Assembly: GCA_036925085.1 (NCBI GenBank)
Contig: JAUPFP010000025.1
Location: 992,001 to 1,056,000 of the forward strand
DNA length: 64,000 bases
Direction: 5' to 3'
Source: Brachycybe producta
Lineage: Eukaryota; Arthropoda; Diplopoda; Playtdesmida; Andrognathidae
Shown: one piece after another, positions 1 to 11,310 of the stretch
Position numbering within the stretch: position 1 is the stretch's first letter
Layout of the letters: each line of letters begins with the position of its first letter
Position numbers and translations under genes: made by a program
The notes under the pieces: model-generated
Seen by the model: the letters and a program-made list of their open reading frames with translations, nothing else
What the model was told of the DNA's origin: nothing
Database searches by the model: none

Positions 1-370
1 TTTTGAAAGATATCAAATATTAAAAAAAATATATATTCTTAAGTGATTGAGGCTACCGTTTCTAGTTTCTAGTTTGTTAGAAACTAGAATGGGTAGCTTA
101 ATTACTTAATAATATTTTCATGCTTTTGATATGTTTCAAAATAAACTTTTTATTGGACAAAAATTTAAAAAAAATATCGTTTGCTTTAAAGTTCTGTTAT
201 TTTCAAACTGACATAAAATGCTTGTTTTGAAAGATATCAACGTGAAAATACCCTTAAGTGATTGAGCTACCCTTCTAGTTTCTAATACACATTCAATTTT
301 CTTTTCATTTTCCACCTGAAAGAGACAGTAATAATCAGAGTTAAAACCACCTTTAAAAAAGCAAATAATA
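1..370. repeat. T1 TTAA palindromic MITE, rearranged copies
   Basis: Two opposite T1 arms abut here: the CTTAAGTGATTGAG / TTCTAGTTTCTA arm and its inverse TTAGAAACTAGAA. The copy is broken and starts outside the window. Confidence 0.7.
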
Positions 371-403
371 CAATTTTTGTTTTTTTTCTTCCTTCATTTT
401 CAG

Positions 404-543
404 GATCCGAAGAGGACATTTATAAACGACATTGTGGTCCGCTTTCGTAAGGGACTGATTGTCGACGAAGATGAAGTGAAGACGATAATCTGTCGTTACG
501 GTCCACCCGTGCCTCCTCCGATCGTCCCCTTAACACCGTTTCC
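404..543 (+). CDS. Internal exon of a membrane protein, ZP-N-like end
   Basis: A polypyrimidine tract ending in TTTTCAG precedes the exon and GTAAGAAA follows it. Only the frame starting at 404 is open; the other two hit stops quickly. It encodes 46 residues plus two bases that complete a proline codon with the next exon. The peptide has the pattern F-x-N-x-IVV, then IVDEDEV, then IICRYGPP. That spacing resembles the last strands of a ZP-N module, which typically end in a C-x-Y motif, and a proline-rich linker follows. The N-terminal part of the protein, with the signal peptide and the other cysteines, must lie upstream of the window. Splicing and frame are well supported. The ZP-N assignment rests on a short motif and is an inference. 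Confidence 0.72.
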
Positions 544-688
544 GTAAGAAACTTTGTGAACCGGTACAGGATTGAAGAAAAAAATGATTTATTATAATTT
601 AATTCTGAAGCAATTTTTTTTAATTATTTAACTAAAAAAAAATAACATATTTAAGACGTTTCTCTGAAGTCAGCTATTTGCAAAATAT

Positions 689-1091
689 TAGAAGTGGGAC
701 GAAACCGAACTCGAATCCGAATCCTAAAAGAACCTCGAATCCCTCATATAAAAATGCTATATTATTAATTAAGAAGATACAAATAAATGAAATAACATTA
801 AATATTAAATTATTAATAATAAAATAATAAGTGTGGCACTCAGGGTCAGGCCACAAGGTGATGATATTGGTGATCCGGATAACCACCGAAATTGCAACAA
901 TCGCCGGGTTTTTTTGTTAGTCAACGCTTCTATTGGACGTCAATGGAGTTCAAAACTAATTTCAACCAAAGTTTTTATCAATTTTTAAGGTTAAGATTCG
1001 AAAGACGAAAAAACCGCGAAGTTTCGAGTTTTCGAATCTCAAATATTTTTCAAGATTCGTGTGATTCGAGTATTCGAATGTCCCATTTCTA
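689..1091. mobile_element. hAT-like MITE, 8-bp TSD CAAAATAT
   Basis: The 403 bp element begins TAGAAGTGGGACGA and ends with the inverse TGTCCCATTTCTA. It is flanked by identical CAAAATAT at 681-688 and 1092-1099. An 8-bp duplication with a TAG-start terminus is typical of hAT elements. It encodes no transposase. A second, older copy lies near 49776-50150. Confidence 0.85.
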
Positions 1092-1187
1092 CAAAATATG
1101 TAAATGAAAGTGAACAATGTACAAGCAACATTTTGAAAGAAATTGAAAGTGTTTTTTTAAAAAAAACTAGAAGAGTAATTAAATCAC

Positions 1188-1559
1188 TTAAAGTGGTTTT
1201 AAAGTGGAAACGCCTGTCGAACTGTAGATTATTACATCTTCCCGGTTAAAAACGAAGAGAAACTTGAGTATGTTTTAGAAACTAGAAGGGTAGCGCAATC
1301 ATTTCAGGGTATTTTCATGTTGATATCTTTCAAAATAAAACTTTTTATGTCAGTTTGAAAATGACCCAACTTTAATTTAAACATATGACATTTTTTTTTA
1401 AATTTTTGTCTATAAAATGTTTATTTTGAAAGGTGTCAATATGTAAATACTAAGTGATTGAGTTACCCTTCTAGTTTCTAAAACACTTTCTAGGTTTCTT
1501 CTAATTTTTCTCCTGCAAGACAGAATAAACCAGATTTCGAGCGGCGAAACCCATCTTAT
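1188..1559. mobile_element. T1 TTAA palindromic MITE, near full length
   Basis: It starts TTAAAGTGGTTTTAAAGTGG and ends ACCCATCTTAT. It has the T1 internal order: GAACTGTAGATTATT, AGAAACTTGA, TTTTAGAAACTAGAAGGGTA, then the inverse of these after a short centre. The two arms can fold on each other over most of its length. Confidence 0.8.
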
Positions 1560-1780
1560 GCGATTCAGTTTCGCTCTGGTTTCTTAGAAATAATACTATA
1601 ATAATTCATTTAACACGAAATTCGTTTAACATGTCCCTTCCATTTCGTGTTAAACGGTTTCCATTATACACTTTGAAATTTAAATTTTTTAAAAATTTAT
1701 TAATCAATCCTCGTACGAAAGATTTCAACATTATTAGTAAAGATCTTAATCGTTTTTTTTTAAATATTTTTCTTTTGCAG

Positions 1781-3959
1781 ATTGCTTCCAGTGGAACCTC
1801 CGGGAATTGTCGCAAAACCAAAGCGGTTAAGTGAAGCCGAAATCTACGTTATAATCTGTTTTCTACTTTTTCTTGCCCTTCTTCTTCTCGGAGTCGGTCT
1901 CGCTTACTACTGCCTCAAGAAACGTAACATAAAGATTGTTCGTAAGAGAAGAGCCGTCAGTTCAGCTCCAGCCTCCGAAATAACCAAACTGAGCGGTTCT
2001 ACGATGGGAACTTTGTCCGCTTTCGATGGATTTCGTATTCCGAGAGCAACGGCACATTCGACGTCCGGTTCGGAAGCTGCTCTACTCACACACGTAGACA
2101 GCATTCCGTCCGATTATCCGAGCGAATCGCCTTCGTCTATGCATAGTGACACCGAAGAAGTCGAGACGAGAAGAGACACGACGTTCGTCAGCGAATCGAC
2201 GACGGACGAACATTATCGATACGATAACAGAGCTTACATTCGAGAGGACGCGACGCCGACGCCACCGCCTGCTCAGAGACCACTGACGACGATCTACGAA
2301 CAGGAAGATTATCTCATGAGGAGAGAAGAATACGAGAGATCACTTCTTTCGGCTCGACGACTCCTTTATCAACAGCAACCACCTTCGGCACCGATCCTCG
2401 CTCTTCCTCCCGTTTATGCTAAAATCAGAAAAAGACAACAAGAAACGGTCACTTCGCGTCAAGACACTTCGCTGTCGACCGAATTGACCGAAGAAGTGAC
2501 TAGAATGCGTTTCGCTCCGGCGCCACCGTCGGATATCGACGAAGATGAAAGTCCTTGGATACGAGGACCTCCGATGATACCTAGAGTTCACACTGCCACA
2601 ATGTCCGAAGCTCGTTCTGTTTCGGAATACTTAGAAGAGATTACGCGCCGAGAAATGGAGGCGCCGCCGCCGCGGCACGTGCCAAATTATGACGAGGTGG
2701 ATTCCGTTCCTCGTTCGGCTCCTTCCGAAGTAGCCGATCTGCCAGCCATTTATCGAGGACCTCCGTTGACTCAACGTCACACGATCGACGATCGTTACTT
2801 GACGACAGTAACGGAGGCTCATTCGAGAGAAGACGTGACGCGTCAAACGCGACAGACGACACAGTCACACGTTAAAGAACCACCTCCTAAATGGGACGTG
2901 ATGATTCGTACTTATCCGGCAGATAACGGAGAGTCTTCTAATCATGCTCCGACGGTCACAACCGATTCTGAAGCTGATCAATGGGATCAAATGTCTTATA
3001 TTTCGGAACGGCCTCAAAGTCTTTACGATAATGGAGAACCGGATATTCCTCCTCCGCCGCCACCACAACCGCCACCAAACTGGGACGTTCTGATTAGGGT
3101 GTTAGCGCCGCAAGCGCCCACAGAGATCGACGAAGAAGAAGAGGAAGAAGTCGACACGTTGTCCGTAGACGATCGCGAACGATGGAAGAGGATCATTACA
3201 ACAGACACAACGTTACGAACGATGTTACAAGAGGCTCGTACCTACGAAGAATTGGAAACGATACGAAAGGATCAACGTTACGAAAAATTATTCGAACCTC
3301 GTAAATGGGACGTTATAATTCGTATCTTGGCCGGTCCTCCAGAGTCCGAAAGAGCTCCTAGCGATACTTCTTCGACCATAAGCGAAGTGCCACCTTCGAT
3401 CGCTTCCAGTGGCGGCAGTTCGGGTTATCATCCTCGTCAGCGTTATCGTAAGAAAAGTGATCCGCTCGACACGAGGAGCCGTAGGAGTTCTCTTCCACCC
3501 GTATATGAGTACGAGGACTTGGATCTGGGAGCCATCACTCCGACGACTTCTCGTTCGAGAAGAACGTCTCGATCGTCTGATTTCGATCTTCTTTCGATGC
3601 AGGACGACGAAGAGGCGATACGATTCGAAAGAGATCATCGTCCTTCGTTGTGGAGTGGTCAAGGATTGGAAACGAGTTACTCGACTACGGCTCGAAGCAT
3701 TGCCGAGAGATCCACAACGGAAATCGTGGAAGAGATACCGAGCGTGTTCGAAAGGCCGCAGACCGGTTATCGATACGGAACTGGTACGTCTGATCCGTCA
3801 CATGCCTCTTCTACCGTAACTTCTCGTAGTCATCGTCATCTCGAAAGGTCTTCGACGGAGATTTTGGTTAATCCGGGCCTTCGTATGCAGGCGGCTGCTT
3901 CGCATACGGATGAGAGTTATTCTATTCCGGAGACGGAAATCTCTGAATATATGCGATGA
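1781..3959 (+). CDS. Terminal exon: transmembrane segment and long cytoplasmic tail
   Basis: The acceptor TCTTTTGCAG ends at 1780 and the frame runs 725 codons to TGA at 3957-3959. The two exons together give 772 residues. Exon residues 1-20 are a short proline-containing stalk. Residues 21-45 are a strongly hydrophobic helix, followed by KKRNIKIVRKRR, a basic stop-transfer signal, so the tail should be cytoplasmic. The tail is low in hydrophobics and rich in Ser, Thr, Glu, Arg and Pro, so probably disordered. It carries three copies of a W-D-V-x-I-R motif, with Trp at about residues 371, 434 and 509, each preceded by Pro-rich or basic sequence. It also has PTPPPAQRP near 158, a run of eight prolines and glutamines before the second motif, and an acidic run after it. 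Codon use (TCG, CGA, GAC) differs sharply from the AT-rich surroundings, which supports real coding. The motifs look like docking sites for an intracellular partner. I could not name the gene; a ZP-type apical matrix or junction protein is my best guess. Confidence 0.85.
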
Positions 3960-4310
3960 GGATGATGATAACTTTACAATGCATCTTTACGAGTCTTTAT
4001 CGGCTTTCGTCGTTTCGTAAAACGAAAGAATTTTTAAAAAAAAGGTGGCCCGCAAAAAAAATTTGCATGAAATTGCCTTGAATTTTAATTTTATATTGAC
4101 AACACATGTGAAATAATTTCTTTGTTTGTTACTAACACTTTTGCGATATAATGTTATTTGACAGTTTTACGTCTCGAAGAGAGGATTTTCTCGGTCGTTA
4201 CGAAGAAGGTTTGGAGAACCGAACCGAGGGTTTTTTGTTAACGAGAAAACGAGTCCGAAGAAATCCCGAGTAAATTTTTTTCTGGGGACTACAACAGAGG
4301 ATGCAAGGAT
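3960..4310 (+). other. Probable 3' UTR and flank
   Basis: Sequence after the stop codon has moderate GC to about 4300 and no repeat that I recognise. The first AATAAA-like string (around 4337) lies inside a repeat, so the polyadenylation site cannot be fixed from sequence. Confidence 0.35.
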
Positions 4311-4430
4311 TTACCTCCGTATTCAAAAACGTTTCTTAAAATAAAGTTAAGCTTAAATCATAATAGTGAGTCTAAAGAGAGTTTTTAAGTTTAGCTTTGT
4401 CTGGAGTAACGTTTTGAAATACGGCCGTAA
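4311..4430. mobile_element. Short MITE with CCTCCGTATTC ends
   Basis: Inverted ends read TTACCTCCGTATTC and GAAATACGGCCGTAA, and the inner arms (AAAGTTAAGCTTAAA and its inverse) also pair. Two further copies lie at 5594-5744 and about 51124-51283. Confidence 0.65.
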
Positions 4431-4589
4431 GTTTTACAGCTTTTTTTTTGGAGTGAACTTTTTAAGAGTAATTGAAAGTTTAGTTTAATTTTTAGAAGTT
4501 TTGAATTTTATAATATTTTTAAAAATAAACTTTTTCTTTGGCAATTTTTACAAGTCTTCATTTTTTTATTTTTCATTTTAAACTTGGGC

Positions 4590-5580
4590 CAAAAGTAAAT
4601 TTAAAACAATGTCGGCTATTGTTAATAAACAACTGAAAAATGTGCTCATTGATTAAACTACATTTAAAAAGTTTATTTTGAAAGATTTTAACGTGAAAAA
4701 TTCTCTTTCGAAACAAGAAGCCATTACATCTGAAGATTTCTAATGAGATTTTTGCAAAACTAAAAATGAAAATCGTTTTTCTTTGAAATTGTTTTGAAAA
4801 TTTAATTTTAAAAATATCATCGCGAAAATACAATTAGGTTATTCTTTTACTCTTCTAGTTTTGATTAAACTTTGAATTTCTTTTAAATAGTTTTGTTCTC
4901 AAAATGTGCAAACCTCAAACCTGGTGATGTTTAAGTTGGTTTTAAAATTGGAATTGTTTCTCGAACTCTGGTTATTCTGTATTTCAAAAGCAGAATTAAA
5001 GAGAAACTTGAAAAGTGCTTTAGAAACTAGAAGGGCTAACTCCAATTACTTAAGGCTACTTCATGGTGATATCTTGAAAAGTAAACCTTTTATGGCAGTT
5101 TGAAATTTCGATTTTTGTTTTTAAAACGGCCATAAAAAGTTTATTTTAAAAGATATGTCAACATGAAAATCTCTTGAGATGATTATTACCTTTATAGTTT
5201 CTAAAACACTTTTCGATTATTGCTGTAATCTTAAAGGGTAAACGCCATTCAAACTATGGGGGGCCAAGATTAAGAGAAACTTGTGGTTTTAGAAACTGGA
5301 AGGGGTTACTCAATCACTTTGGAGTATTTTCGTGTTGGTATCTTTCAAAATAAGCTTTTTATGTGAGATTTCAAATGGCCGAACTTAAAGTAGACACTAT
5401 TTTTTTTTATAATTGTTGTCTATAAAAAGTTTATTTTGAAAGATATCAACATGAAAATCTATGTAATTTGAGTTACCCTTCTAGTTTTTAACACTTTCAA
5501 TTTCTCTTCAGTGTGTTGCTCTTCTGAAAACATAGAATAACCAGAGTTTGAAAATCTGCTGTTTCATAAAACATCTTAAA
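4590..5580. repeat. Cluster of T1 copies
   Basis: At least three partial T1 copies overlap here, recognised by AGAAACTAGAAGGG near 5020, TTCTAGTTTTTAACACTTT near 5480 and the core AAAAAGTTTATTTTGAAAGA repeated several times. No genes are apparent. Confidence 0.7.
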
Positions 5581-5593
5581 AAAAATGGTGGTC

Positions 5594-5744
5594 TAACCTC
5601 CGTATTGAAAACAAACGTTGCTTTAAAATAAAGTTAAGTTTAAATCATGATGCAAGACAAAACTCTATATGGTATATGCCTATGGAGAGTTTTTAAGTTT
5701 AGCTTTTATTTAAGTTTCATATGTTTTAGAATATACGGCTGTTA
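5594..5744. mobile_element. Second CCTCCGTATTC MITE
   Basis: It begins TAACCTCCGTATTG and ends ATACGGCTGTTA, with the same AAATAAAGTTAAGTTTAAA interior as the copy at 4311. It sits directly against the 3' end of a T1 copy. Confidence 0.6.
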
Positions 5745-6329
5745 GGAGGAAGATTTGAGGGAATAATTTCTTCCTGGGATGTAAATTATGGGGTGAAGTT
5801 ATGATTTTAATAATTATAAAATGTGGTTAACAAATTGATTAGCTTTTTTTTTTTTACTAATTTATTTGATGTAATTAATTTTTGATATGCATTTTTTTTT
5901 TCCTAACTTTTGTGAGGGTTGAGTTTTTGTTATTGTTTTTTTTTTAAACAAAATTCGGGGTTATAATTTATATAAAGAGACAGGGTTAAAACATTTTATA
6001 ATATAATTATTATAAATTATAAAAAAAATATTTCTACTTTTTTATAGAAAGATAAAAACTAGATAAACAAAAACTGCCAGGTAGTAAAAAAAATACAATT
6101 TGAATGAAAAAAAAGAAGAAAGAAAGAAGAAAAAGTTGATTTTATTTTGTTATTCTAGTCGTTTATTTTAAGCGATCTAACTTTTTTGTGTTTTTTAAAT
6201 GTTAATGTTAAGTTCCGGGGTTTTGACGGTCGCTTAAAGAATAAAATCAGCTTTTTTGTTTCCGCGGGGTTTTTTTTTGTAGAATGAAAAATATTGTAAT
6301 TTTTTTTAAAAAAAATGTCGTAAACTTAA
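5745..6329. other. AT-rich low-complexity stretch
   Basis: Mostly A and T runs with two short inverted arms (AAAAGCTGATTTTATT near 6130 and 6240). I see no gene, RNA or intact repeat. Confidence 0.5.
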
Positions 6330-6706
6330 TTAAGGTGGTTTTAAAGTGTAAACGCGTCTCTAACTCTTGATTATAACTGTTTTTCAGGATGCAAAATGAA
6401 GAAAAACTTAAATGTGTTTTAGAAACTAGAAGAGTAGGCCAAATACTTATGTGTATTTTTATCCTTGATTATCTTTCAAAATAAGCTTTTTATATCAGTT
6501 TAAAAATGGTCCAACTTTTAAGTAGACGATATTTTTTTTTTAAATTTTTGTCTGTAAAAAGTTTATTTTGAAAGATGTCAACATGAAAATACCCTAAGTG
6601 ATTCTGTGCTACCCTTCTAGTTTCTAAAACACTTTGACATTTCTCTTAATTTTGTGTGTATGAAAGATGAATCGTTCGAAAATCAGCTGTTTATAAACCA
6701 TCTTAA
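6330..6706. mobile_element. T1 MITE, best complete copy
   Basis: The 377 bp copy is bounded by TTAA at 6330-6333 and 6703-6706. It starts TTAAGGTGGTTTTAAAGTG and ends TTTATAAACCATCTTAA. TTAA at both ends is the duplication expected of piggyBac-type insertion. It is useful as a reference for the family. Confidence 0.85.
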
Positions 6707-6859
6707 TTAGAAGCATTTGTAGCCTCCACATCCAACCCTCGTTGTTGTGTCCATTGGACACAGTTATCTATGGCTCAATTTTTTTTAACTGCACATAGAA
6801 ACTTCATTGAAATATTACATTGGAGCAATTGGGAAGTCGAAATTTGTTTACGCGCTTTT

Positions 6860-7210
6860 AAGGGCCTTGGCACACGGACCACTTTTCGACTGTAAATTGA
6901 AGTCGAAGGTGGTTGGACTGTGGTTGCAATCTTAATTTTTTTTTATCGGAAAGACTCGAGGTGGTCGGTTTTGGCGACATCCTGACTTGCGTTTTGCAAT
7001 CGAAAAGTGGTCTTGTGTGTCAAGGCCCAATAGTTGTAAGGATTGGAATACACTGACCACTTTTTGACTGCAAAATGAAGTCGAAGGTGGTTTCAATGTG
7101 ATTTCAATGCATTTTCTATTGGAAAGTCTCAAGGTGGTTGGTTTTGGCGACAATCCGACTTCACTTTTGCACTCGAAAAGTGGTAAAAAGTGGCCTGTGT
7201 GCCAAGAGTG
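6860..7210. repeat. Two adjoining inverted-repeat units, CCTTGGCACAC type
   Basis: AGGGCCTTGGCACACGGACC opens the unit. Its inverse closes at about 7030 (GTGTCAAGGCCC), and a diverged second unit runs to 7210 (GTGTGCCAAGAG). The motif GTCGAAGGTGG and its inverse recur inside. A 73-codon reverse frame here is only repeat sequence. Confidence 0.6.
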
Positions 7211-7712
7211 TAATACTAAAATTTAATCGTGCTATTTTTGTGCAGTTGTTGTTGCTTTAATAATTGTCAAAAGCGCACACAAAAAACCCACAAATGATTT
7301 TTTTTTAATTTGAAATAATGTTGGTAAAACAAACATTTTTATTGGAAAAAAAATCTCTTTAATTGCTAAATTTTGTTTATTTTGGAATGCAATCTGTTCC
7401 AATTTAAATTTTTGTTTGTTTGTTTTTGTTTTGTGTTTTGTCTGTTTGTGATTTAATGTGCTTAATGTTTTTTTTTTTAAAAAAAGTAAAACTCGCTTAA
7501 TTATTATTTTTGAGTTTTTTTTTTCTCACCATAAATTTAGGTTTTTTTTGCTTTAATTTGCTTCGTGGTGGTTGGTGGTGGTGGTGGTATAACGCTTTAT
7601 TTCGTTGATGCTGGGTCTCATTTCAAGATTTTTCATTTCTTTTTGTAAGTAACAACATGGCTGAAACTAGATAATTCTGCATTTTCAAAAAAAGAACTTT
7701 GAAAGTGTTTTA
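7211..7712. other. AT-rich sequence, no gene seen
   Basis: Poly-T and poly-A runs with a short GGTGGTGGTGG tract near 7570-7587. Nothing else is supported. Confidence 0.5.
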
Positions 7713-7714
7713 TA

Positions 7715-8107
7715 CGGAGCCCTGTAAAGGACAGGCGAGATTTTTTTAAAAAATCTCGAAATTTCGATTTTTCCAAAATCTCGAAATTTCGACTTTTTCC
7801 CAAATCTCGAAATTTCGACTTTAATCTCGATATTACGACTTTACTCTCGAAATTTCGATTTTTTCAAAAATCTCGAAATTTCGACTTTTAATCTCTTGTT
7901 CGGTCATGTTAATTATGCCATGTTGTGCGCACCATACTCTTATAATTAAATTATTGCTGCTAAAAGAGGGCGCTTGCAATAATTTAATTATTAGAGTATG
8001 GTGCGCACAACATGGCCGAATAAGAGATTAAAAGTCGAAATTTAGAGATTAAAAGTCGAAATGTCGAGATTTAAAAAAAAATCTCGCATGTCCTTTACAG
8101 GGCTCCG
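7715..8107. mobile_element. Mariner-like MITE with TA duplication
   Basis: The ends are CGGAGCCCTGTAAAGGACA and its inverse, flanked by TA on each side, as for Tc1/mariner insertions. The left part is an array of TCTCGAAATTTCGACTT units. The centre is a long palindrome around CATGTTGTGCGCACCATAC. Copies lie at 27616, 28524 and 50874. Confidence 0.8.
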
Positions 8108-8499
8108 TAGTTTTAGGGAGAAATGTGTTTAGAGAATTTGTTTGCATGAACAAATCCTTTATTTTTTGGTAATTTAAACCATGGGTCATTTGACAATGGA
8201 ATGAATATACTTCCAGAGGATGTGTTTTCATTAAAGGAATTTAGATTTGGCTGATTCATAGGGGCTGCCATTTCTACAAAGCATACAACAAATGTAGGGG
8301 TGCTTCAGAAAGTTTCTTGGCAGATTTCACAAGGTGTTAAACTAGTAAGGATGTCGGGGATTTCTGAACCATCCTGTAATTTTCATGATGCTTTTCAACT
8401 AATTTTTAAATTTGCATTTGGGAAATTATTTGGTGGGTCTTAACTAGTTAGTTTAACAATGCGTTATACTAAATTAGTAAATTCTCTGGGCTGCCTAGT

Positions 8500-8688
8500 A
8501 TGTCTATAAATAGTTTATTTTGAAAGATTTCAATATGAAATTACTAAGTGAAGTGATTCATCTATTATTGAATCTCATAAGACAGTTTTTTTGAGGCATT
8601 TTAGCTCAAAATGAGGGAAAATCAAAATGTGGAATTTGAAATTATCATAAAAAGCTTATTTTTAAAAATTACATCATGAAAATATTCT
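8500..8688. repeat. T1 copy split by a later insertion
   Basis: The T1 core and outer arm (AAAAAGCTTATTTTTAAAAA, CATGAAAATATTC) stop at TTAA. They resume after 9429 with AGTAATTCATG, matching the internal T1 TTAA site. The host is therefore older than the element at 8689-9429. Confidence 0.6.
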
Positions 8689-9429
8689 TTAAGAGGCTAC
8701 ATTGCAAAATTACTTTGAAAAATCTCCACAAAGAGCGCTAGCATCGTTTTTCTATTGAGCCCATAGACCCGATCTTATAGAAGAAACGTTAGTTTTTAAA
8801 ATACACAGTCGCGGTAATGTTTATTTTTCATATTTAAAGTTGTCCAATTTTGATGGTTCAAAGTACAACACTTCAAATATATGCTGATCTAGTGATAGAA
8901 AGACAAAAAATTGGTAAGTGCAGTTCTATTCTTAAAAGGTATTTCAAAATCGCGAATTTCTAACTCTTTATGTTAAACTCCACTGAGTACGCGCTCGTAA
9001 GTAAAAAACAAAATACCTAAAAATAATTTCAAAAAAACAGAAGAAATTCAGCATGTGCGCCAATGTGTTGGCTTCACTCTGTGGTTTTTAAAATTATTTT
9101 TTGGTATTTTTACCAACATTTTAATGGATTTTTTTTTTCTTACGAGCGCGCGTACTCAATGGAGTTTAACATAAGAGTTAAAAATTCGCGATTTTGAAAT
9201 AGTTTTTAAAAATAGAAAAACACCAATTTTTTGTCATTTTTTTTCACTAGATCAGCATATATTTAAAGTGCACATTGCACTTTGAAAAATTAAAATTGGA
9301 CAACTTTAAATATAAAAAATAAATGCCGCGACTGTGTATTTTAAAAATTAACGGTTTTTCTTTAACAATCGGGTCTATGGGCTCAATAGAAAAACGATGC
9401 TAACTATCTTTGCAATGTAGGCCTCTTAA
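8689..9429. mobile_element. Long foldback element with TTAA ends
   Basis: TTAA at 8689-8692 and 9426-9429 enclose about 740 bp that reads as two arms of over 300 bases. Left arm landmarks are GAGGCTACATTGCAA, CACAGTCGCGG and GTACGCGCTCG; the same appear inverted in the right arm. A second copy is at 52174-52970. No transposase is visible. Confidence 0.8.
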
Positions 9430-10195
9430 AGTAATTCATGTAGAGATCGGTTACTCTACTGTAACTTGAGCCCTATACTATAAACACACATTATATTGTA
9501 ATATTGAGTCTCAATAAGTGGTACACTAATAAAACAGAGGGGGCAAAGGTTTTTTATTGGCTTTTGTCCCCTCTTTTTTATGAGGAAAAAAGGAGAGGGG
9601 ACAAAAGGTTTAAAAAAGTAGAAAATGAAAACTACCAAATGACCGTCGGTATTCATAGAATGTTAACAAATTACAACAAAAACCTTAGCTTTATAACAAC
9701 CACCATTTTTTTCTGTAATGCAGAATAGTCAACAAGTTCCTATTCCATTTTGTTGTCTAATTTCAATTTGCATGTTTTGCAACTTTGACTGATTATGAAA
9801 ATTATCTGTAAAACAACTGGCATTTTTGTGACAGTTGCGGAAAAAAATCTATGGGATGGCCACTGCTTGACTCCCAACGTTTCCATCGAACAGAAACATT
9901 TTTTGGTAAGTTTTTTTTTTTTTTTACTCAATTCATATTTTATAAAGTTCTTTTTCTTATACTTTTGAATGAAATGCGTTTTTAGTGTCAATATTAACTC
10001 TCATATTTATGATATGTTACCATAAAGATTAGATATGTGTTTCTGTTCTCTCATTCTTTATAAAAAAAAAAACAGAAATGGCTGCAGTACTTGTATTTAT
10101 TTCCCAATGGTGTCATTGTGAAGTATATGCGGTTCTATCTTTATGCAGTCTTTTTTTTTATCTAGAGCAGACTGATGATGAGAGAAAGTCTTATG
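9430..10195. other. No gene seen
   Basis: A short inverted pair (GGGGGCAAAGG...GGGGACAAAAGG, with CTTTTGTCCCC) lies at 9538-9610. The rest is AT-rich. Small open frames here have no coding character. Confidence 0.4.
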
Positions 10196-11310
10196 GCCTG
10201 GATCACACATGCGTAAAAACAAGCAGAAAGTAGAAATAGAAGAAAAATATCTCCTTATCTTTGCATTCAAGGGTTCTCACACATTACAACAGAAAATATT
10301 TCAAGAATTTTGTTGAATTTTATAGAAGAGAAGAGAAATGATAGAAGGAGGAGCTTGAAAGAATATTATGTCTGAAGTGGGCCTTTCTATTGGCTGATAA
10401 AAATGTATTTACGGATGGGCGAGATGGCAGAAAGAAACAATTTCAGCTTTTTTTTTCAGTCAACTAGAATGGAATTATTCAAATTAAGCACATTTTTTCC
10501 ACTAGGATTTTTTTCTCTACATTTTTCTACCTTGGGTTTAGATCAATATGACTGAAACACAATTTTATATTTTATATAATTCTATTCTGTTTATTTGTTA
10601 GAAAAAAAAACTGAATTTGTTTCATTCTGAAGCACAGAATTACATGTTATCAACCAATAGAAAGCCATCATTCAGATGCGTCATTCTTATTCATCTTTCT
10701 ATTCTTTATTGAGTTTAATGAAAATGAGATAGTCTGCTTGAAGTGTTTTCTGTTGTAATGTGTGAGAACCCTTGAATTTGAAGGAAAGCAGGAATCTATT
10801 GGAACAAATGCACAGAATAATATGTTGTCAGCCAATAGGAAAGGGGTTCCTTCAGGTGCTTTATTCTTTATGGTTGCTTCACCTATTCAACAATATTCTT
10901 GAAATATTTTCTGTTGTAATGTGCGATAGCACTTAAACGCAAAAGAAAGCAGAAATACAGCAGAAACGTTTTTTTCTGATTTGTTTTTTTTTTCTGTTTG
11001 TGTTTTCTGCTTTTCTTCACGCTATCGAAATCGAAAGCTTAGAGATGGTTCTCACATGCAAAAAAAAAATCCACTGAAAAAGAAATTTATCTTTAATTTT
11101 ATTAATGCTATTCTATTTATCTGGCTGAATTTGTATGCAGAAATAAATGGTGAAATTGTTTCTTCTTGCTACACGAAATATGGTGTTTGTCAACCAATAG
11201 GAAAGGCGTTCATTCAGGTGCATTCATTATTCTTTATGGTTTTGCTTCACCTATTCAGCGACATCCTTGAAATGTTTTCTATTGTAATATGCGATCGCAT
11301 TTAAACGCGG
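10196..11310. repeat. Repeat family with CAGAAA motifs, three relics
   Basis: GGATCACACATGCGTAAAAA, TTCTCACACATTACAACAG, TATTGGCTGATAA and GCAGAAA recur in this stretch. They appear again near 14030, 21000, 34495, 39060, 39710-40250 and 57770-58320. Relics are diverged and the ends are unclear, so I cannot class it. One 107-codon frame here is repeat sequence. Confidence 0.5.

Larger units (their letters stand above)
544..1780 (+). other. Intron filled by two MITEs
   Basis: This intron separates the two exons (GTAAGAAA at 544, TTTTGCAG ending at 1780). About two thirds of it is transposon: a hAT-like MITE at 689-1091 and a T1 TTAA palindrome at 1188-1559. The remaining 1606-1670 contains a small repeat reading TTAACACGAAATTCGTTTAA that recurs near 16200-16265 and 27990-28020. 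Confidence 0.75.

Noticed and set aside
3288-3819. Reverse (124 codons) and +2 frames (136 codons) inside the large exon
   Set aside because: Shadows of the real 725-codon exon with TCG/CGA-rich codons.
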